DNA of 12,655 bases. Origin: an uncultured Eubacteriales bacterium. GTDB lineage: Bacteria; Bacillota_A; Clostridia; Christensenellales; Aristaeellaceae. Numbering within the stretch: the stretch's first letter is position 1; each line of letters starts with the position of its first letter. The stretch is taken from positions 1-12,655 of the forward strand of contig ONXY01000078.1 in NCBI GenBank assembly GCA_900321945.1, in the 5' to 3' direction. Below are positions 6,267-12,655 of the stretch, in pieces. The notes under the pieces are model-generated. The model made no database searches. It had not been told where the DNA came from and saw only the letters and a program-made list of their open reading frames with translations. A program made the position numbers and the translations under genes.

Positions 6267-8678
6267 TCAGGAACGCCTCCGCCCTCTGCCGTACCGGTTC
6301 CCCGCGGGCAGGAAAGCCGAATAGCACCGGTCGCAGATCGTGTAGGGCCAGTTCCAGGGAAGGTTCCGTCCGCAGGTTTTGCACCGCCGGCCCGGAAGTT
6401 TCTGGGTGGACAGCACGTGGATGATGCCGGAGGAGATCAGGTCCTTCCGCTGCTGGATTTCCCGCAGCAGGCTGTCCGGGTTCTCCAGAAAGCGCCGGGC
6501 ATAGTTGTAGCAGAGATCACAGAGCCGGTAGTCGCCCTCAAGCCGGTCCAGCATGTTCACCGTGCAGCTTTCCGGATCCCGGTACTCCGGCAGAACCGCC
6601 TCCACGTCGTACCGCCTTCCCTCCGTCTCCGCGTGATACATGGCTTTCCATTCCTCCAGCAGCGCCGGCTCCTCTTCGTCGAAGGGAATGCAGAGGAACG
6701 CGTACAGCAGGTGCTTGTCGGTCGTCCGGGTCTCCATCCGGGAGGCCAGGCTCATCATCCGCATCGTGGAGGCCTTTGAATAATAGTCCCGGTCCTTCAT
6801 ACTGATCCACTGATTCAGAATCTCCGTCAGAGGCAGAGGCAGCCCCAGAAGAGAGTCCGGAAAGCGGATTACGGCCGTGGTCAGCGGCTGAGCCGGACGG
6901 CTCAGCGCCGCGGCCACCATCGGCTTGAACCCGAACGCGTTCACATATCCGATGTCGTACTGCCCGTAACGGCCGGCGCGCCCGGCGATCTGGCGGATCT
7001 CGGAATCCGTCAGCTGGCGGGTGACATCCCCGTCGAACTTCTCGCTCTCCATGAACACGACCCGCGCGATGGGCAGATTCATACCCATCGCGATGGCGTC
7101 CGTGGACACCACCACGTCCGTCTCCCCCCGGCGGAACCGTTCCGCCTGATTGCGCCGGACGTCCGGCGGAAGGGCGCCGTAGATCAGGGACACCGCGTAT
7201 CCCATCTGCTTCAGCTCCGCCGCCAGCGCGTGAACCCGGGCCTTGGAGAAGACGATCAGAGCGTCCCCCTTCCGTACGCCGGAGGGGAAGTGAAATCCGC
7301 CTTCCTCCACCTCCAGCGGAGCCATTCTCTCGTGACGCACCACCGTCATTTCGTCCCCGCAGTCCTGAATCATGGCGGTCAGCAGTCTTTCCGCGTCCGG
7401 CGAAGCGCAGACGTGAATCTCCTCCGCGCGGAGCCCCAGCACCGCCGCGCTCCAGGCGCCGCCCCGGTCCCGGTCCGCGATCATCTGGCATTCGTCGATA
7501 ACCGCGATATCGTATTCCGCCTCCAGGTCGGCCATCTCGATCGTGGAGGACTGCACCCGGCTGTCCGGCACGGGAATCCGTTCCTCTCCCGTAACCAGGG
7601 AGCACGGCACGTCCGCCAGGTTCATGCTTTCAAACTGCTCGAAGGCCAGCAGCCGCAGCGGGCCCAGATAGATTCCGTTCCGCGCCGTCTGGAGGCGCTG
7701 GATGCTTTCCCATGTTTTTCCGGAATTCGTCGGCCCCAGATGCAGGATGAATCTCCGCCGCATTTCCCGCGCCAGGGGATACAGATCCTTCATCTCCTCC
7801 GGAACCGCCTTCAGCAGCGCGTCCCGCAGATTCTTCCGCTCCTTCTGGTTCAGTTCCCGCTCCCGCTGCAGGCCCCGGATGCTCGGGTTCTGTTTCAGGT
7901 GCTTCCGGATCCGGTTCTGGGGAAAATGCGCCCGGGTCATCCGCCGGATTTCCCCCGCGGCAGCGCGGATCTGCTCCCCGGTCCGGTCCAGGACGGTTTC
8001 CTCCTCCGTCAGGCGCAGCCCGCGGCAGTTCCGGAGCGCCGGGAACTCTCTGAAAATCCGTTTCTCCAGGTTCCGCTCCAGACTTTTCTCCTCCGTCGCC
8101 TCGTCCAGGATACGGTCCGGTACGCCGCTGCGGAACACGCTGCGCAGCAGGCTCTCCGCCACGGAACCGTGGGTTTCCTCTCTTTTGATCAGATGGGTCA
8201 GGTCTCCTCCGGAAAGGTACGCGGTCACGTCCCGGTCCAGCTCTCCGGCCAGCCGCCCGGCGTTTTTCCGGAGCCAGGTTTTCACCCGCCCCTCCTCCAG
8301 GCACTTTTTCGCCTGCCGGGCTTCCCGCAGCGGGCGCCGGATTCTGGCCGCGGACCGCAGAAACGGCAGGTTTACCCGGTTCCCGGCGCTGATCTCCGCC
8401 TCGATGAGGGGCCTCAGCCGCTGATACTCCGGAACCCAGTCCTCCGGAATCTCCCCGCTGCGGATCGTCTGATAGATCCGGTCCTTTTTCCGGGTCTGGT
8501 TCAGCGCGTTCTGAAAGGACCGGCTCTGCAGATACTCCTGCTCCTCCCCGGGCCGCATGCTGCGGGTGATGACCCGGACCTTCTTCAGCGTCTTCTCCCG
8601 GATCTCCCCTTCCCGTTCCCTCAGCAGCTCCCGGCGGTAGGCCTCCTGCCCCTGCCGTTCCAGTTCCTGTGCGTCCAA
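6267..8678 (-). CDS. SUV3-type DExH RNA helicase with C-terminal cysteine knuckle
   Basis: An 803-residue protein whose core closely follows mitochondrial SUV3. RecA domain 1 has HLGPTNSGKT (313-322, Walker A), GPLRLLAFE (339-347), LVTGEERIPV (361-370) and the DExH box VIDECQMI (393-400) followed by GLRAEEIHVC. RecA domain 2 has FSKARVHAL (477-485), YGALPP (500-505), STDAIAMGMNLPI (525-537) and motif VI QIAGRAGRYG (563-572). After it come a SUV3_C-like region (about 595-750) and a basic end with C766-x2-C769 and C782-x2-C785, a likely zinc knuckle. Residues 1-305 are highly charged, largely helical, and match nothing I recognise. The start is TTG at 8676-8678, preceded by GGGGAGG at good spacing. 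It has its own promoter and no operon partner. By family it would unwind RNA 3'-5' with ATP, probably in RNA decay or processing; its cellular substrate is not shown. Confidence 0.9.
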   Translation of the reverse strand: MDAQELERQGQEAYRRELLREREGEIREKTLKKVRVITRSMRPGEEQEYLQSRSFQNALNQTRKKDRIYQTIRSGEIPEDWVPEYQRLRPLIEAEISAGNRVNLPFLRSAARIRRPLREARQAKKCLEEGRVKTWLRKNAGRLAGELDRDVTAYLSGGDLTHLIKREETHGSVAESLLRSVFRSGVPDRILDEATEEKSLERNLEKRIFREFPALRNCRGLRLTEEETVLDRTGEQIRAAAGEIRRMTRAHFPQNRIRKHLKQNPSIRGLQRERELNQKERKNLRDALLKAVPEEMKDLYPLAREMRRRFILHLGPTNSGKTWESIQRLQTARNGIYLGPLRLLAFEQFESMNLADVPCSLVTGEERIPVPDSRVQSSTIEMADLEAEYDIAVIDECQMIADRDRGGAWSAAVLGLRAEEIHVCASPDAERLLTAMIQDCGDEMTVVRHERMAPLEVEEGGFHFPSGVRKGDALIVFSKARVHALAAELKQMGYAVSLIYGALPPDVRRNQAERFRRGETDVVVSTDAIAMGMNLPIARVVFMESEKFDGDVTRQLTDSEIRQIAGRAGRYGQYDIGYVNAFGFKPMVAAALSRPAQPLTTAVIRFPDSLLGLPLPLTEILNQWISMKDRDYYSKASTMRMMSLASRMETRTTDKHLLYAFLCIPFDEEEPALLEEWKAMYHAETEGRRYDVEAVLPEYRDPESCTVNMLDRLEGDYRLCDLCYNYARRFLENPDSLLREIQQRKDLISSGIIHVLSTQKLPGRRCKTCGRNLPWNWPYTICDRCYSAFLPAGNRYGRGRRRS

Positions 8679-8711
8679 AATAACCTCCCCGTATCGTTCC
8701 TCTTTGGGGGA

Positions 8712-8740
8712 AAAGTATCAGAATCCCCCTTCTTTGTCAA
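8712..8740 (-). promoter_or_regulatory. Sigma-A promoter for the SUV3-type helicase gene
   Basis: On the minus strand a perfect TTGACA (8735-8740) is followed after 17 bp by TACTTT (8712-8717), a weak -10 helped by the extended motif TGA just upstream. The start would be near 8705, giving a leader of about 27 nt with the GGGGAGG site. It lies just after the psuG terminator, so the helicase is transcribed independently. Confidence 0.65.
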
Positions 8741-8757
8741 GGCGTCCCGCCGGCCAG

Positions 8758-8790
8758 AAAAAAGAAGCGGCCCGCGATGAGGCCGCTTCT
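8758..8790 (-). terminator. Intrinsic terminator of the rpiB-psuG operon
   Basis: On the minus strand AGAAGCGGCC (8781-8790) pairs perfectly with GGCCGCTTCT (8763-8772) across an 8-base loop and is followed by six T residues (complement of 8758-8763). It begins 16 bases after the psuG stop codon. Confidence 0.93.
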
Positions 8791-8806
8791 CCGGTTTTCC
8801 TGCAGA

Positions 8807-9733
8807 TCACGCCCGCATCCGGGCATAGGCCGCCGCGATGGCGGAAGCTGTCCGGGCGTTGTTGTACACCAGCTGAATATTTGATTCCAGGCTGTCTCCG
8901 CCTGTCAGTTCCGCGACCCGGGCCAGCAGGAAGGGAGTGATTTCTTTCCCCTTGATTCCCTGCTCCGTGGATTCCCGCACTGCCTGATCGATCGCGCCGT
9001 TGATGACCGCGTCGTCCATGGCGTACTGCTCCGGAATCGGATTCGTCACCAGCATGCCGCCCTTCAGCCCCATCTGTCTCTGAGCCAGGAAAGCCGCCGC
9101 GACCTCCTCCGGTGTGTCCATCCGGTAATCCACCTTCAGCCCGGAATGGCGGGAATAGAACGCGGGCAGCTCTTCCGTCCCGTAGCCGATTACCGGCACG
9201 CCGTGGGTTTCCAGGTACTCCAGCGTCAGCTTCAGATCCAGGATGGCCTTCGCGCCGGCGCAGATCACCGTCACCGGCGTGTTCGCGAGCTCCTCCAGGT
9301 CCGCGGAAACGTCCATGGTGGTCTCCGCGCCGCGGTGTACGCCGCCGATGCCGCCCGTCGCGAAGAAGGAAATCCCCGCCATATGGGCGATCATCATCGT
9401 GGTGGTTACCGTGGTGGCGCCGTCCAGGCCTCTGGCGCAGACGGCGGCGATATCCCGGCGGCTGACCTTGATAATCTCCCGGCCTTTCTTTCCGAAGTAC
9501 TCGATTTCCTCCGGCGAAAGCCCGGCCTTCAGCCTTCCGCCGATCACGGCGATGGTGGCGGGCACGGCTCCGCTCTCCCGGATGATCTTTTCCACGTTCA
9601 GCGCCGTTTCCACGTTTTTCGGATACGGCATGCCGTGGGAGATAATGGTGGATTCAAGCGCCACCACCGGTTTGCCGGCTTTCAGCGCTTCCTCGACTTC
9701 AGGATGAATATCCAGCCAGGGATTTCCGTTCAT
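8807..9733 (-). CDS. psuG: Pseudouridine-5'-phosphate glycosidase
   Basis: A 308-residue PsuG, the normal family length, which reversibly splits pseudouridine 5'-phosphate into uracil and ribose 5-phosphate; degradation is the favoured role in vivo. Diagnostic segments are VVALESTIISHGMPYP (23-38) with the catalytic glutamate E27, IAVIGGRLKAGL (61-72), GATTVTTTMMIAHMAGI (105-121), FATGGIGGVHRG (124-135), CAGAKAILDL (158-167) with the Schiff-base lysine K162 (K166 in E. coli), and VTNPIPEQYAMD later on. The ATG at 9731-9733 is chosen because GAGGA lies about 9 bases upstream; a longer in-frame reading adds 19 residues, mostly Lys and Arg, absent from the family. It lies 67 bp after rpiB and ends in a strong terminator. 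The usual partner kinase PsuK is not adjacent. Confidence 0.97.
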   Translation of the reverse strand: MNGNPWLDIHPEVEEALKAGKPVVALESTIISHGMPYPKNVETALNVEKIIRESGAVPATIAVIGGRLKAGLSPEEIEYFGKKGREIIKVSRRDIAAVCARGLDGATTVTTTMMIAHMAGISFFATGGIGGVHRGAETTMDVSADLEELANTPVTVICAGAKAILDLKLTLEYLETHGVPVIGYGTEELPAFYSRHSGLKVDYRMDTPEEVAAAFLAQRQMGLKGGMLVTNPIPEQYAMDDAVINGAIDQAVRESTEQGIKGKEITPFLLARVAELTGGDSLESNIQLVYNNARTASAIAAAYARMRA

Positions 9734-9800
9734 TCTTTTTTTCCTCGCTTTCCCCGCGGAACCGGCGGATTCCTTCCGCCGCGTTCTCACTGTAAATGCC

Positions 9801-10268
9801 TTACTTTTCCTCCGCCGCGGCCAGCCGCTGCGTATTCTCGATCTCCATGATCATGTCCACCCGGCGCTGATGCCGTCCGCCCAGGAAGGAGGATCCCAGC
9901 CACTCGTCCACGATCATCTTCGCCATTTCGATCCCGACGACCCGGGCTCCGAAGCACAGGACGTTGCAGTCGTTGTGCTGTCTGGACATTCTCGCCGTGT
10001 AGGGTTCGGAGCAGACGCAGGCGCGGATACCCTTCACCTTGTTGGCGGCCAGGGATATGCCCAGGCCGGTTCCGCAGATGCAGATGCCCAGATCCGCCTC
10101 CCCTGCGGCTACCATTTTCGCCACCCGGTATCCGCTGATGGGGTAGTCGAAGCTTCCGGGCTGGTTGGTCCCGGCGTCGATCATCTCGTACCCCTTCTCC
10201 TCCAGATACGCTTTCAGTTCCTTTTTCATTTCCACGGCCACGTGGTCGTTTCCGATTGCGATTTTCAT
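9801..10268 (-). CDS. rpiB: Ribose-5-phosphate isomerase B (RpiB/LacAB family)
   Basis: A 155-residue RpiB, which interconverts ribose 5-phosphate and ribulose 5-phosphate. It begins MKIAIGNDHVA, with D8-H9 in the substrate loop, and contains DAGTNQPGSFDYP (31-43), the active-site CGTGLGISLAANK (65-77) with the predicted base C65, SRQHNDCNVLCFGAR (95-109) with H98 and N99, and GGRHQRRVDMI (130-140). The ATG at 10266-10268 follows AAAGGAG by 10 bases; the frame is open for 70 codons further upstream, but that stretch resembles nothing and lies in the mRNA leader. The family also holds allose and galactose 6-phosphate isomerases, but pairing with psuG favours ribose 5-phosphate. It is the first gene of the operon, behind a leader of about 195 nt. 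Confidence 0.95.
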   Translation of the reverse strand: MKIAIGNDHVAVEMKKELKAYLEEKGYEMIDAGTNQPGSFDYPISGYRVAKMVAAGEADLGICICGTGLGISLAANKVKGIRACVCSEPYTARMSRQHNDCNVLCFGARVVGIEMAKMIVDEWLGSSFLGGRHQRRVDMIMEIENTQRLAAAEEK

Positions 10269-10462
10269 CGGTGTCGCGCTCCTTTCACGGCGTTTGCGTA
10301 CGCGTCGGCATGTTTCCTGAAAAGCATTCTCCGGCTGTCCGCGGATGAACCGCCGGAGTCCGGCGCGGGTATGTCCGGATCCGGATCCTGAATCCGCGTC
10401 AGCGGAACGGCGGTCCTTTTTTCCTGCGGCGTTTCTCCTTCCGGAAAGGCCCCCGCGCTCCT
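10269..10462 (-). other. Long untranslated leader of rpiB-psuG
   Basis: The predicted start point near 10462 gives a leader of about 195 nt, long for this window. It contains a hairpin CTCCGGC/GCCGGAG (10329-10335 with 10352-10358) that partly overlaps an alternative inner GCGG/CCGC pair (10341-10344 with 10350-10353). It also contains a tandem GGATCC motif around 10378-10387 and an 8-codon reading frame MPTRTQTP (10285-10311) preceded by AGGAAAC, whose stop codon abuts the rpiB ribosome binding site. I do not recognise a known riboswitch class here. Confidence 0.45.
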
Positions 10463-10468
10463 GAAAAC

Positions 10469-10497
10469 AGTTTATCATCGGAAAGGCCTTTTTTCAA
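10469..10497 (-). promoter_or_regulatory. Sigma-A promoter for rpiB-psuG
   Basis: On the minus strand TTGAAA (10492-10497) and TAAACT (10469-10474) are 17 bp apart, and TG one base upstream of the -10 gives an extended -10. It diverges from the aquaporin promoter. Confidence 0.65.
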
Positions 10498-10586
10498 GGC
10501 TGAGGGGAAAATGATGCAGAAATTGCTGTTTTCGTTCTTCCGCGGACGATTTTGGGGAACTTTCTCTGTTCCTGTGGCCATACTGC

Positions 10587-10615
10587 TTGCCAGACCCAAT
10601 ATCCTGCGGTATAAT
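10587..10615 (+). promoter_or_regulatory. Sigma-A promoter for the aquaporin gene
   Basis: TTGCCA (10587-10592) and a perfect TATAAT (10610-10615) are separated by 17 bp. The start near 10622 leaves a leader of about 39 nt that carries AAAGGAGGA eight bases before the aquaporin ATG. Confidence 0.88.
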
Positions 10616-10660
10616 ATCTGCCGTTTCCGGATATTGCAAAAATAAAGGAGGAACTGATTC

Positions 10661-11299
10661 ATGAAGGAAATCAGAAAGTATCTGGCCGAATTTATCGGTA
10701 CGTTTGTCCTGGTTTTCGTGGCCTGCGGCGTGGCCGGTCAGACCGGCGGCTCTCTTGGCGTGACCAGCGTGGCTTTCGGTCTGGTGATCGTGGCCATGGC
10801 CTATTCCATCGGCAACGTCTCCGGCTGCCACATCAACCCCGCGGTCTCCATCGCCATGCTCTGCGCGAAGAAGATGAACCTGAAGGATTTCATCGGCTAC
10901 GTCGTCGCCCAGTTTCTGGGCGCCATCGCCGGCGCCGGCGTCCTGATGGCCGTCGTCGGGGACGCGGGCAAGCTCGGCATGAACGCGCTCTATAACGGAA
11001 ACGCCATTTCCAGCTTCATTATCGAGGCGGTCCTGACCTGCATCTTCGTGCTGGCCATTCTGGGCGTCACCTCCAAAAAAGAGTTCGGCGGCGTAGCCGG
11101 CCTCGTCATCGGCGGCGCGCTGACGCTGGTTCATCTGCTGGGCATCAACTTCACCGGCACCTCCGTAAACCCGGCCCGCAGCTTCGGTCCCGCCCTGATC
11201 GCCGGCAACCTGAGCGGCATCTGGGTCTTCCTGCTGGCCCCGCTGGTGGGCGGCATTCTTGCCGCGGTGATCTACGGCTTCCTGGCGAAGGAAGACTGA
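10661..11299 (+). CDS. aqpZ: Aquaporin Z-type water channel (MIP family)
   Basis: A 212-residue MIP-family channel with six membrane helices and two half-helices, somewhat shorter than E. coli AqpZ (231). Both signature loops are intact: CHINPAVS (56-63) and SVNPARS (168-174). The selectivity filter can be read by alignment with AqpZ: F39 in VAFGL, H158 in LTLVHLL, T167 in FTGTS and R173 in NPAR, with the same 9- and 6-residue spacings as H174, T183 and R189. This F-H-T-R set predicts a water-selective channel rather than a glycerol facilitator. The ATG has a near-perfect AAAGGAGGA eight bases upstream. It is monocistronic, between its own promoter and terminator. No osmotic control element is evident. 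Confidence 0.96.
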   Translation: MKEIRKYLAEFIGTFVLVFVACGVAGQTGGSLGVTSVAFGLVIVAMAYSIGNVSGCHINPAVSIAMLCAKKMNLKDFIGYVVAQFLGAIAGAGVLMAVVGDAGKLGMNALYNGNAISSFIIEAVLTCIFVLAILGVTSKKEFGGVAGLVIGGALTLVHLLGINFTGTSVNPARSFGPALIAGNLSGIWVFLLAPLVGGILAAVIYGFLAKED

Positions 11300-11325
11300 T
11301 CCCGCACCTTCGGCGTTCTGCGGAT

Positions 11326-11360
11326 ACGGCCGCGGGCTTTCGCCCGCGGCCGTTGCTTTT
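11326..11360 (+). terminator. Intrinsic terminator of aqpZ, possibly shared with convergent degV
   Basis: ACGGCCGCGGGC (11326-11337) and GCCCGCGGCCGT (11342-11353) form a perfect 12-bp stem with a TTTC loop, followed by TGCTTTTATTC. The U-tract serves the plus strand. The convergent degV gene ends at 11381, so the same stem may also slow transcription from that side, though without a U-tract there. Confidence 0.85.
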
Positions 11361-11380
11361 ATTCTCTTTCCGGGCCGCGC

Positions 11381-12238
11381 TCAGACCGGCGCGGTGCCGC
11401 GGTTGTAGCTGATGATCAGTCCGCTGCGCTCCGCGTAATAGCTGTCCAGGCCCCGGGTGGGCAGCAGCTGCACCTTCGCGCTCTCCCAGCGGGAAACGAT
11501 CATGTCCTTCAGGCTCCGGGCCATCTGTTCGTTCATGCAGTGGCATACCGTCATCGGCGTGCCGCCGTATCCGTTCTCCTCCATATCCTTCACGATATGC
11601 TTCAGAACCCGGTTCTCCCCGCGCATCAGTTCCTTCAGCTGGATTTCGCCCTCCTGGCTTCCCACGCCGATGACCCGGATTCCGAGGCGTCCGGCGATGA
11701 ATCCGGCGATCCGGCTCACCCGGCCGTTCTGTACCAGGTTGTGAAAGCTCGACAGGGTAAAGATCGTGCGGACGGACTGCGCCAGCTCCCTGCAGGAGGA
11801 GCAGACAGCCTCGAAGGGAATCTGCGCCTGAATCTGACGGACCGCGTTCTGAGCCAGCATCACCAGCTTCGCCCCCGTGGAAAGCGCGTCGATCACTTCG
11901 ATTTTCTTTTCCGGATGGTTTTCCAAAGCCATGGACCGGCCCGCCATCGCGCTGTTGTAGCTGCCGGACAGGCGCCCGGAAATCGTCAGGGCGATAATGT
12001 GATCCGCTTTTTCGAACAGCTTTCTCCACGCTTCGGGCGAGGGGCACGCGCTGTGGCTCTTCTCCGCCTTCTCCATCGCGTCCACCATCTCGGTCACGTT
12101 CAGGGAGCCGTCGTCCACGTAATCCTTTCCGTCCAGGTTCAGCACGAAAGGCACGGTATCAAATCCGATATCGGGCGAACCGGTTTCCAGCGTTTTCAGA
12201 TCGCAGCTGGAATCTGCCACAATCATCCATTTCATCAT
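11381..12238 (-). CDS. DegV-family fatty-acid-binding protein
   Basis: A 285-residue DegV protein, the family's usual size. DegV/FakB proteins bind a fatty acid and, where a FakA kinase exists, present it for phosphorylation. Visible are the N-terminal ADSSCDL (8-14), VPFVLNLDGKDYVDDG (29-44), ACPSPEAW (64-71) in the place of the usual TSxPS, TISGRLSGSYNSA (85-97) in the place of ISSGLSGTY, VIDALSTGAKLVML (115-128) and LVQNGRVSRIAGFIAGRLGI (168-187), which matches the family's LxxxGRI helix. Near the C-terminus TRGLDSYYAERSGLIISY (261-278) stands where many FakB proteins have H(T/C)GPG, so phosphate-loop residues differ and a FakA partnership is uncertain. The first of two adjacent ATG codons follows GAGGTGA by 5 bases; the second gives 8. 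It is single, with a strong promoter. Confidence 0.9.
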   Translation of the reverse strand: MMKWMIVADSSCDLKTLETGSPDIGFDTVPFVLNLDGKDYVDDGSLNVTEMVDAMEKAEKSHSACPSPEAWRKLFEKADHIIALTISGRLSGSYNSAMAGRSMALENHPEKKIEVIDALSTGAKLVMLAQNAVRQIQAQIPFEAVCSSCRELAQSVRTIFTLSSFHNLVQNGRVSRIAGFIAGRLGIRVIGVGSQEGEIQLKELMRGENRVLKHIVKDMEENGYGGTPMTVCHCMNEQMARSLKDMIVSRWESAKVQLLPTRGLDSYYAERSGLIISYNRGTAPV

Positions 12239-12254
12239 CCGTTCACCTCGTTCT

Positions 12255-12298
12255 CCCGCGCTCCGCGCGGGTTCTGCGCCTTCGGGGCGGAACCGCCC
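12255..12298 (-). promoter_or_regulatory. Two GC hairpins in the degV leader
   Basis: CCCGCGC/GCGCGGG (12255-12261 with 12265-12271, 3-base loop) and GGGCGG/CCGCCC (12285-12290 with 12293-12298, only a 2-base gap, so the end pair would have to open) lie in the roughly 77-nt leader. The first ends about 6 bases from the GAGGTGA ribosome binding site. They may affect translation initiation or mRNA stability; no ligand-binding class is recognised. Confidence 0.35.
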
Positions 12299-12322
12299 GG
12301 GCCCCCCTCCTCCGGCATTCCC

Positions 12323-12351
12323 GTTATACCCGGTTCCCCTGAAAATGTCAA
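12323..12351 (-). promoter_or_regulatory. Strong sigma-A promoter for degV
   Basis: On the minus strand a perfect TTGACA (12346-12351) and TATAAC (12323-12328) are exactly 17 bp apart. Transcription would start near 12316, about 77 bases before the first ATG. Confidence 0.87.
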
Positions 12352-12530
12352 GCTGTCCCGCCGGGCCGCGAAATCCGGGCCCCTTGAAAACACTGCGTTT
12401 CTTCCGGAATGCGATGTGAGCGGCGGAAGAAATCTTTCTGAATTGTATGTGAACGTGTTCCGTTTCCTCCGCGGGCCTCCCTTTTCCCTCCGCGGCCGGA
12501 AACCAGCCTGCCGGGGGTCCGGAAACCCTG
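12352..12530. other. Intergenic spacer between the degV and tRNA-Ser promoters
   Basis: I see no coding region, repeat or structured RNA here. The open frames present are short, lack ribosome binding sites and resemble no family. With the promoters on either side it completes the gap between degV and the tRNA gene. Confidence 0.5.
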
Positions 12531-12559
12531 TTGCAAAAGCCCTGTGCCTGTGATATAAT
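12531..12559 (+). promoter_or_regulatory. Promoter of the tRNA-Ser gene
   Basis: TTGCAA (12531-12536) and a perfect TATAAT (12554-12559) are 17 bp apart, with TG one base upstream of the -10 giving an extended -10. The start near 12566 is only a few bases before the tRNA 5' end. Confidence 0.88.
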
Positions 12560-12571
12560 CCTCCCCGTCCT

Positions 12572-12655
12572 GGAGCGGTATCGAAGCGGTCATAACGGGG
12601 CTGACTCGAAATCAGTTTGACGGCAACGTCACGTGGGTTCGAATCCCACCCGCTC
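12572..12655 (+). tRNA. tRNA-Ser (anticodon CGA), 3' end just beyond the window
   Basis: A class II tRNA. The acceptor 5' strand GGAGCGG (12572-12578) pairs with CCGCTC at the window end, so the last acceptor base and discriminator are missing. The anticodon arm is GCTGA-CTCGAAA-TCAGT, with loop U33 followed by CGA, which reads UCG serine codons. A long variable arm TGACG-GCAA-CGTCA and a T arm GTGGG-TTCGAAT-CCCAC follow. The variable arm and the serine anticodon agree. It reads on from a strong promoter six bases upstream. Confidence 0.95.

Noticed and set aside
7230..8780. A 516-codon plus-strand open frame opposite the helicase
   Set aside because: It is Pro/Gln/Arg-rich, antisense to the SUV3-like gene, and reads through the psuG terminator.
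9734..9790. A 19-residue N-terminal extension of PsuG (MRTRRKESAGSAGKARKKR)
   Set aside because: The downstream ATG has a proper ribosome binding site and gives the family's normal N-terminus; the basic extension is probably untranslated.
10375..10388. Tandem GGATCC/CCGGAT repeats in the rpiB leader
   Set aside because: Only two short copies in GC-rich DNA; they do not suffice for a repeat element or defined operator.
10475..11134. A 219-codon minus-strand open frame opposite aqpZ
   Set aside because: It is Asp/Gly/His-rich shadow sequence overlapping the aquaporin gene and both divergent promoters.
12572..12655. tRNA-Ser as a possible integration site for a mobile element
   Set aside because: No integrase, direct repeat of the tRNA end or foreign-looking genes occur in the window, and the 3' end of the tRNA is cut off.

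Overview
This is GC-rich bacterial chromosome with strong AGGAGG-type ribosome binding sites, sigma-A promoters (TTGnnn-17-TATAAT) and Gram-positive family variants: an ECF folate S component behind a THF riboswitch, DegV, PsuG, DUF1622 and an OGG1-type glycosylase. The best fit is a high-GC anaerobic clostridial Firmicute, perhaps an uncultured gut or rumen lineage; this is inferred from gene content, not from a marker gene. I see no mobile element, phage gene or CRISPR array.

Layout. (1) 1-1890, minus: xylulokinase-type FGGY kinase (TTG start, clear promoter) followed by the N-terminal part of an AraM-like glycerol-1-phosphate dehydrogenase cut by the window edge. (2) 1994-5234, minus: apparent operon DUF1622 membrane protein - metF - secreted P1-family peptidase - OGG1-type 8-oxoguanine glycosylase. 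(3) 5297-6253, plus: divergent from group 2, a THF riboswitch with a legible expression platform, then folT and an intrinsic terminator. (4) 6267-8740, minus: large SUV3-type RNA helicase with its own promoter. (5) 8758-10497, minus: rpiB-psuG operon with a long leader and a textbook terminator. (6) 10587-11360, plus: aquaporin Z with promoter and terminator. (7) 11381-12351, minus: DegV-family lipid-binding protein. (8) 12531-end, plus: tRNA-Ser(CGA) with an extended -10 promoter; its last bases lie beyond the window.

How the genes work together. Folate links groups 2 and 3: FolT imports folate under THF feedback, while divergent metF uses methylene-THF, so both promoters share one 160-bp control region that also holds an inverted repeat. 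PsuG releases ribose 5-phosphate from pseudouridine 5'-phosphate, and RpiB isomerises it into the pentose phosphate pathway. The kinase/AraM pair also concerns pentoses. The most unusual gene is the SUV3-type helicase, whose close relatives are best known from mitochondria; here it has a long charged N-terminal region and a C-terminal four-cysteine knuckle. The most informative regulatory element is the folT leader, where three mutually exclusive RNA hairpins can be read directly.
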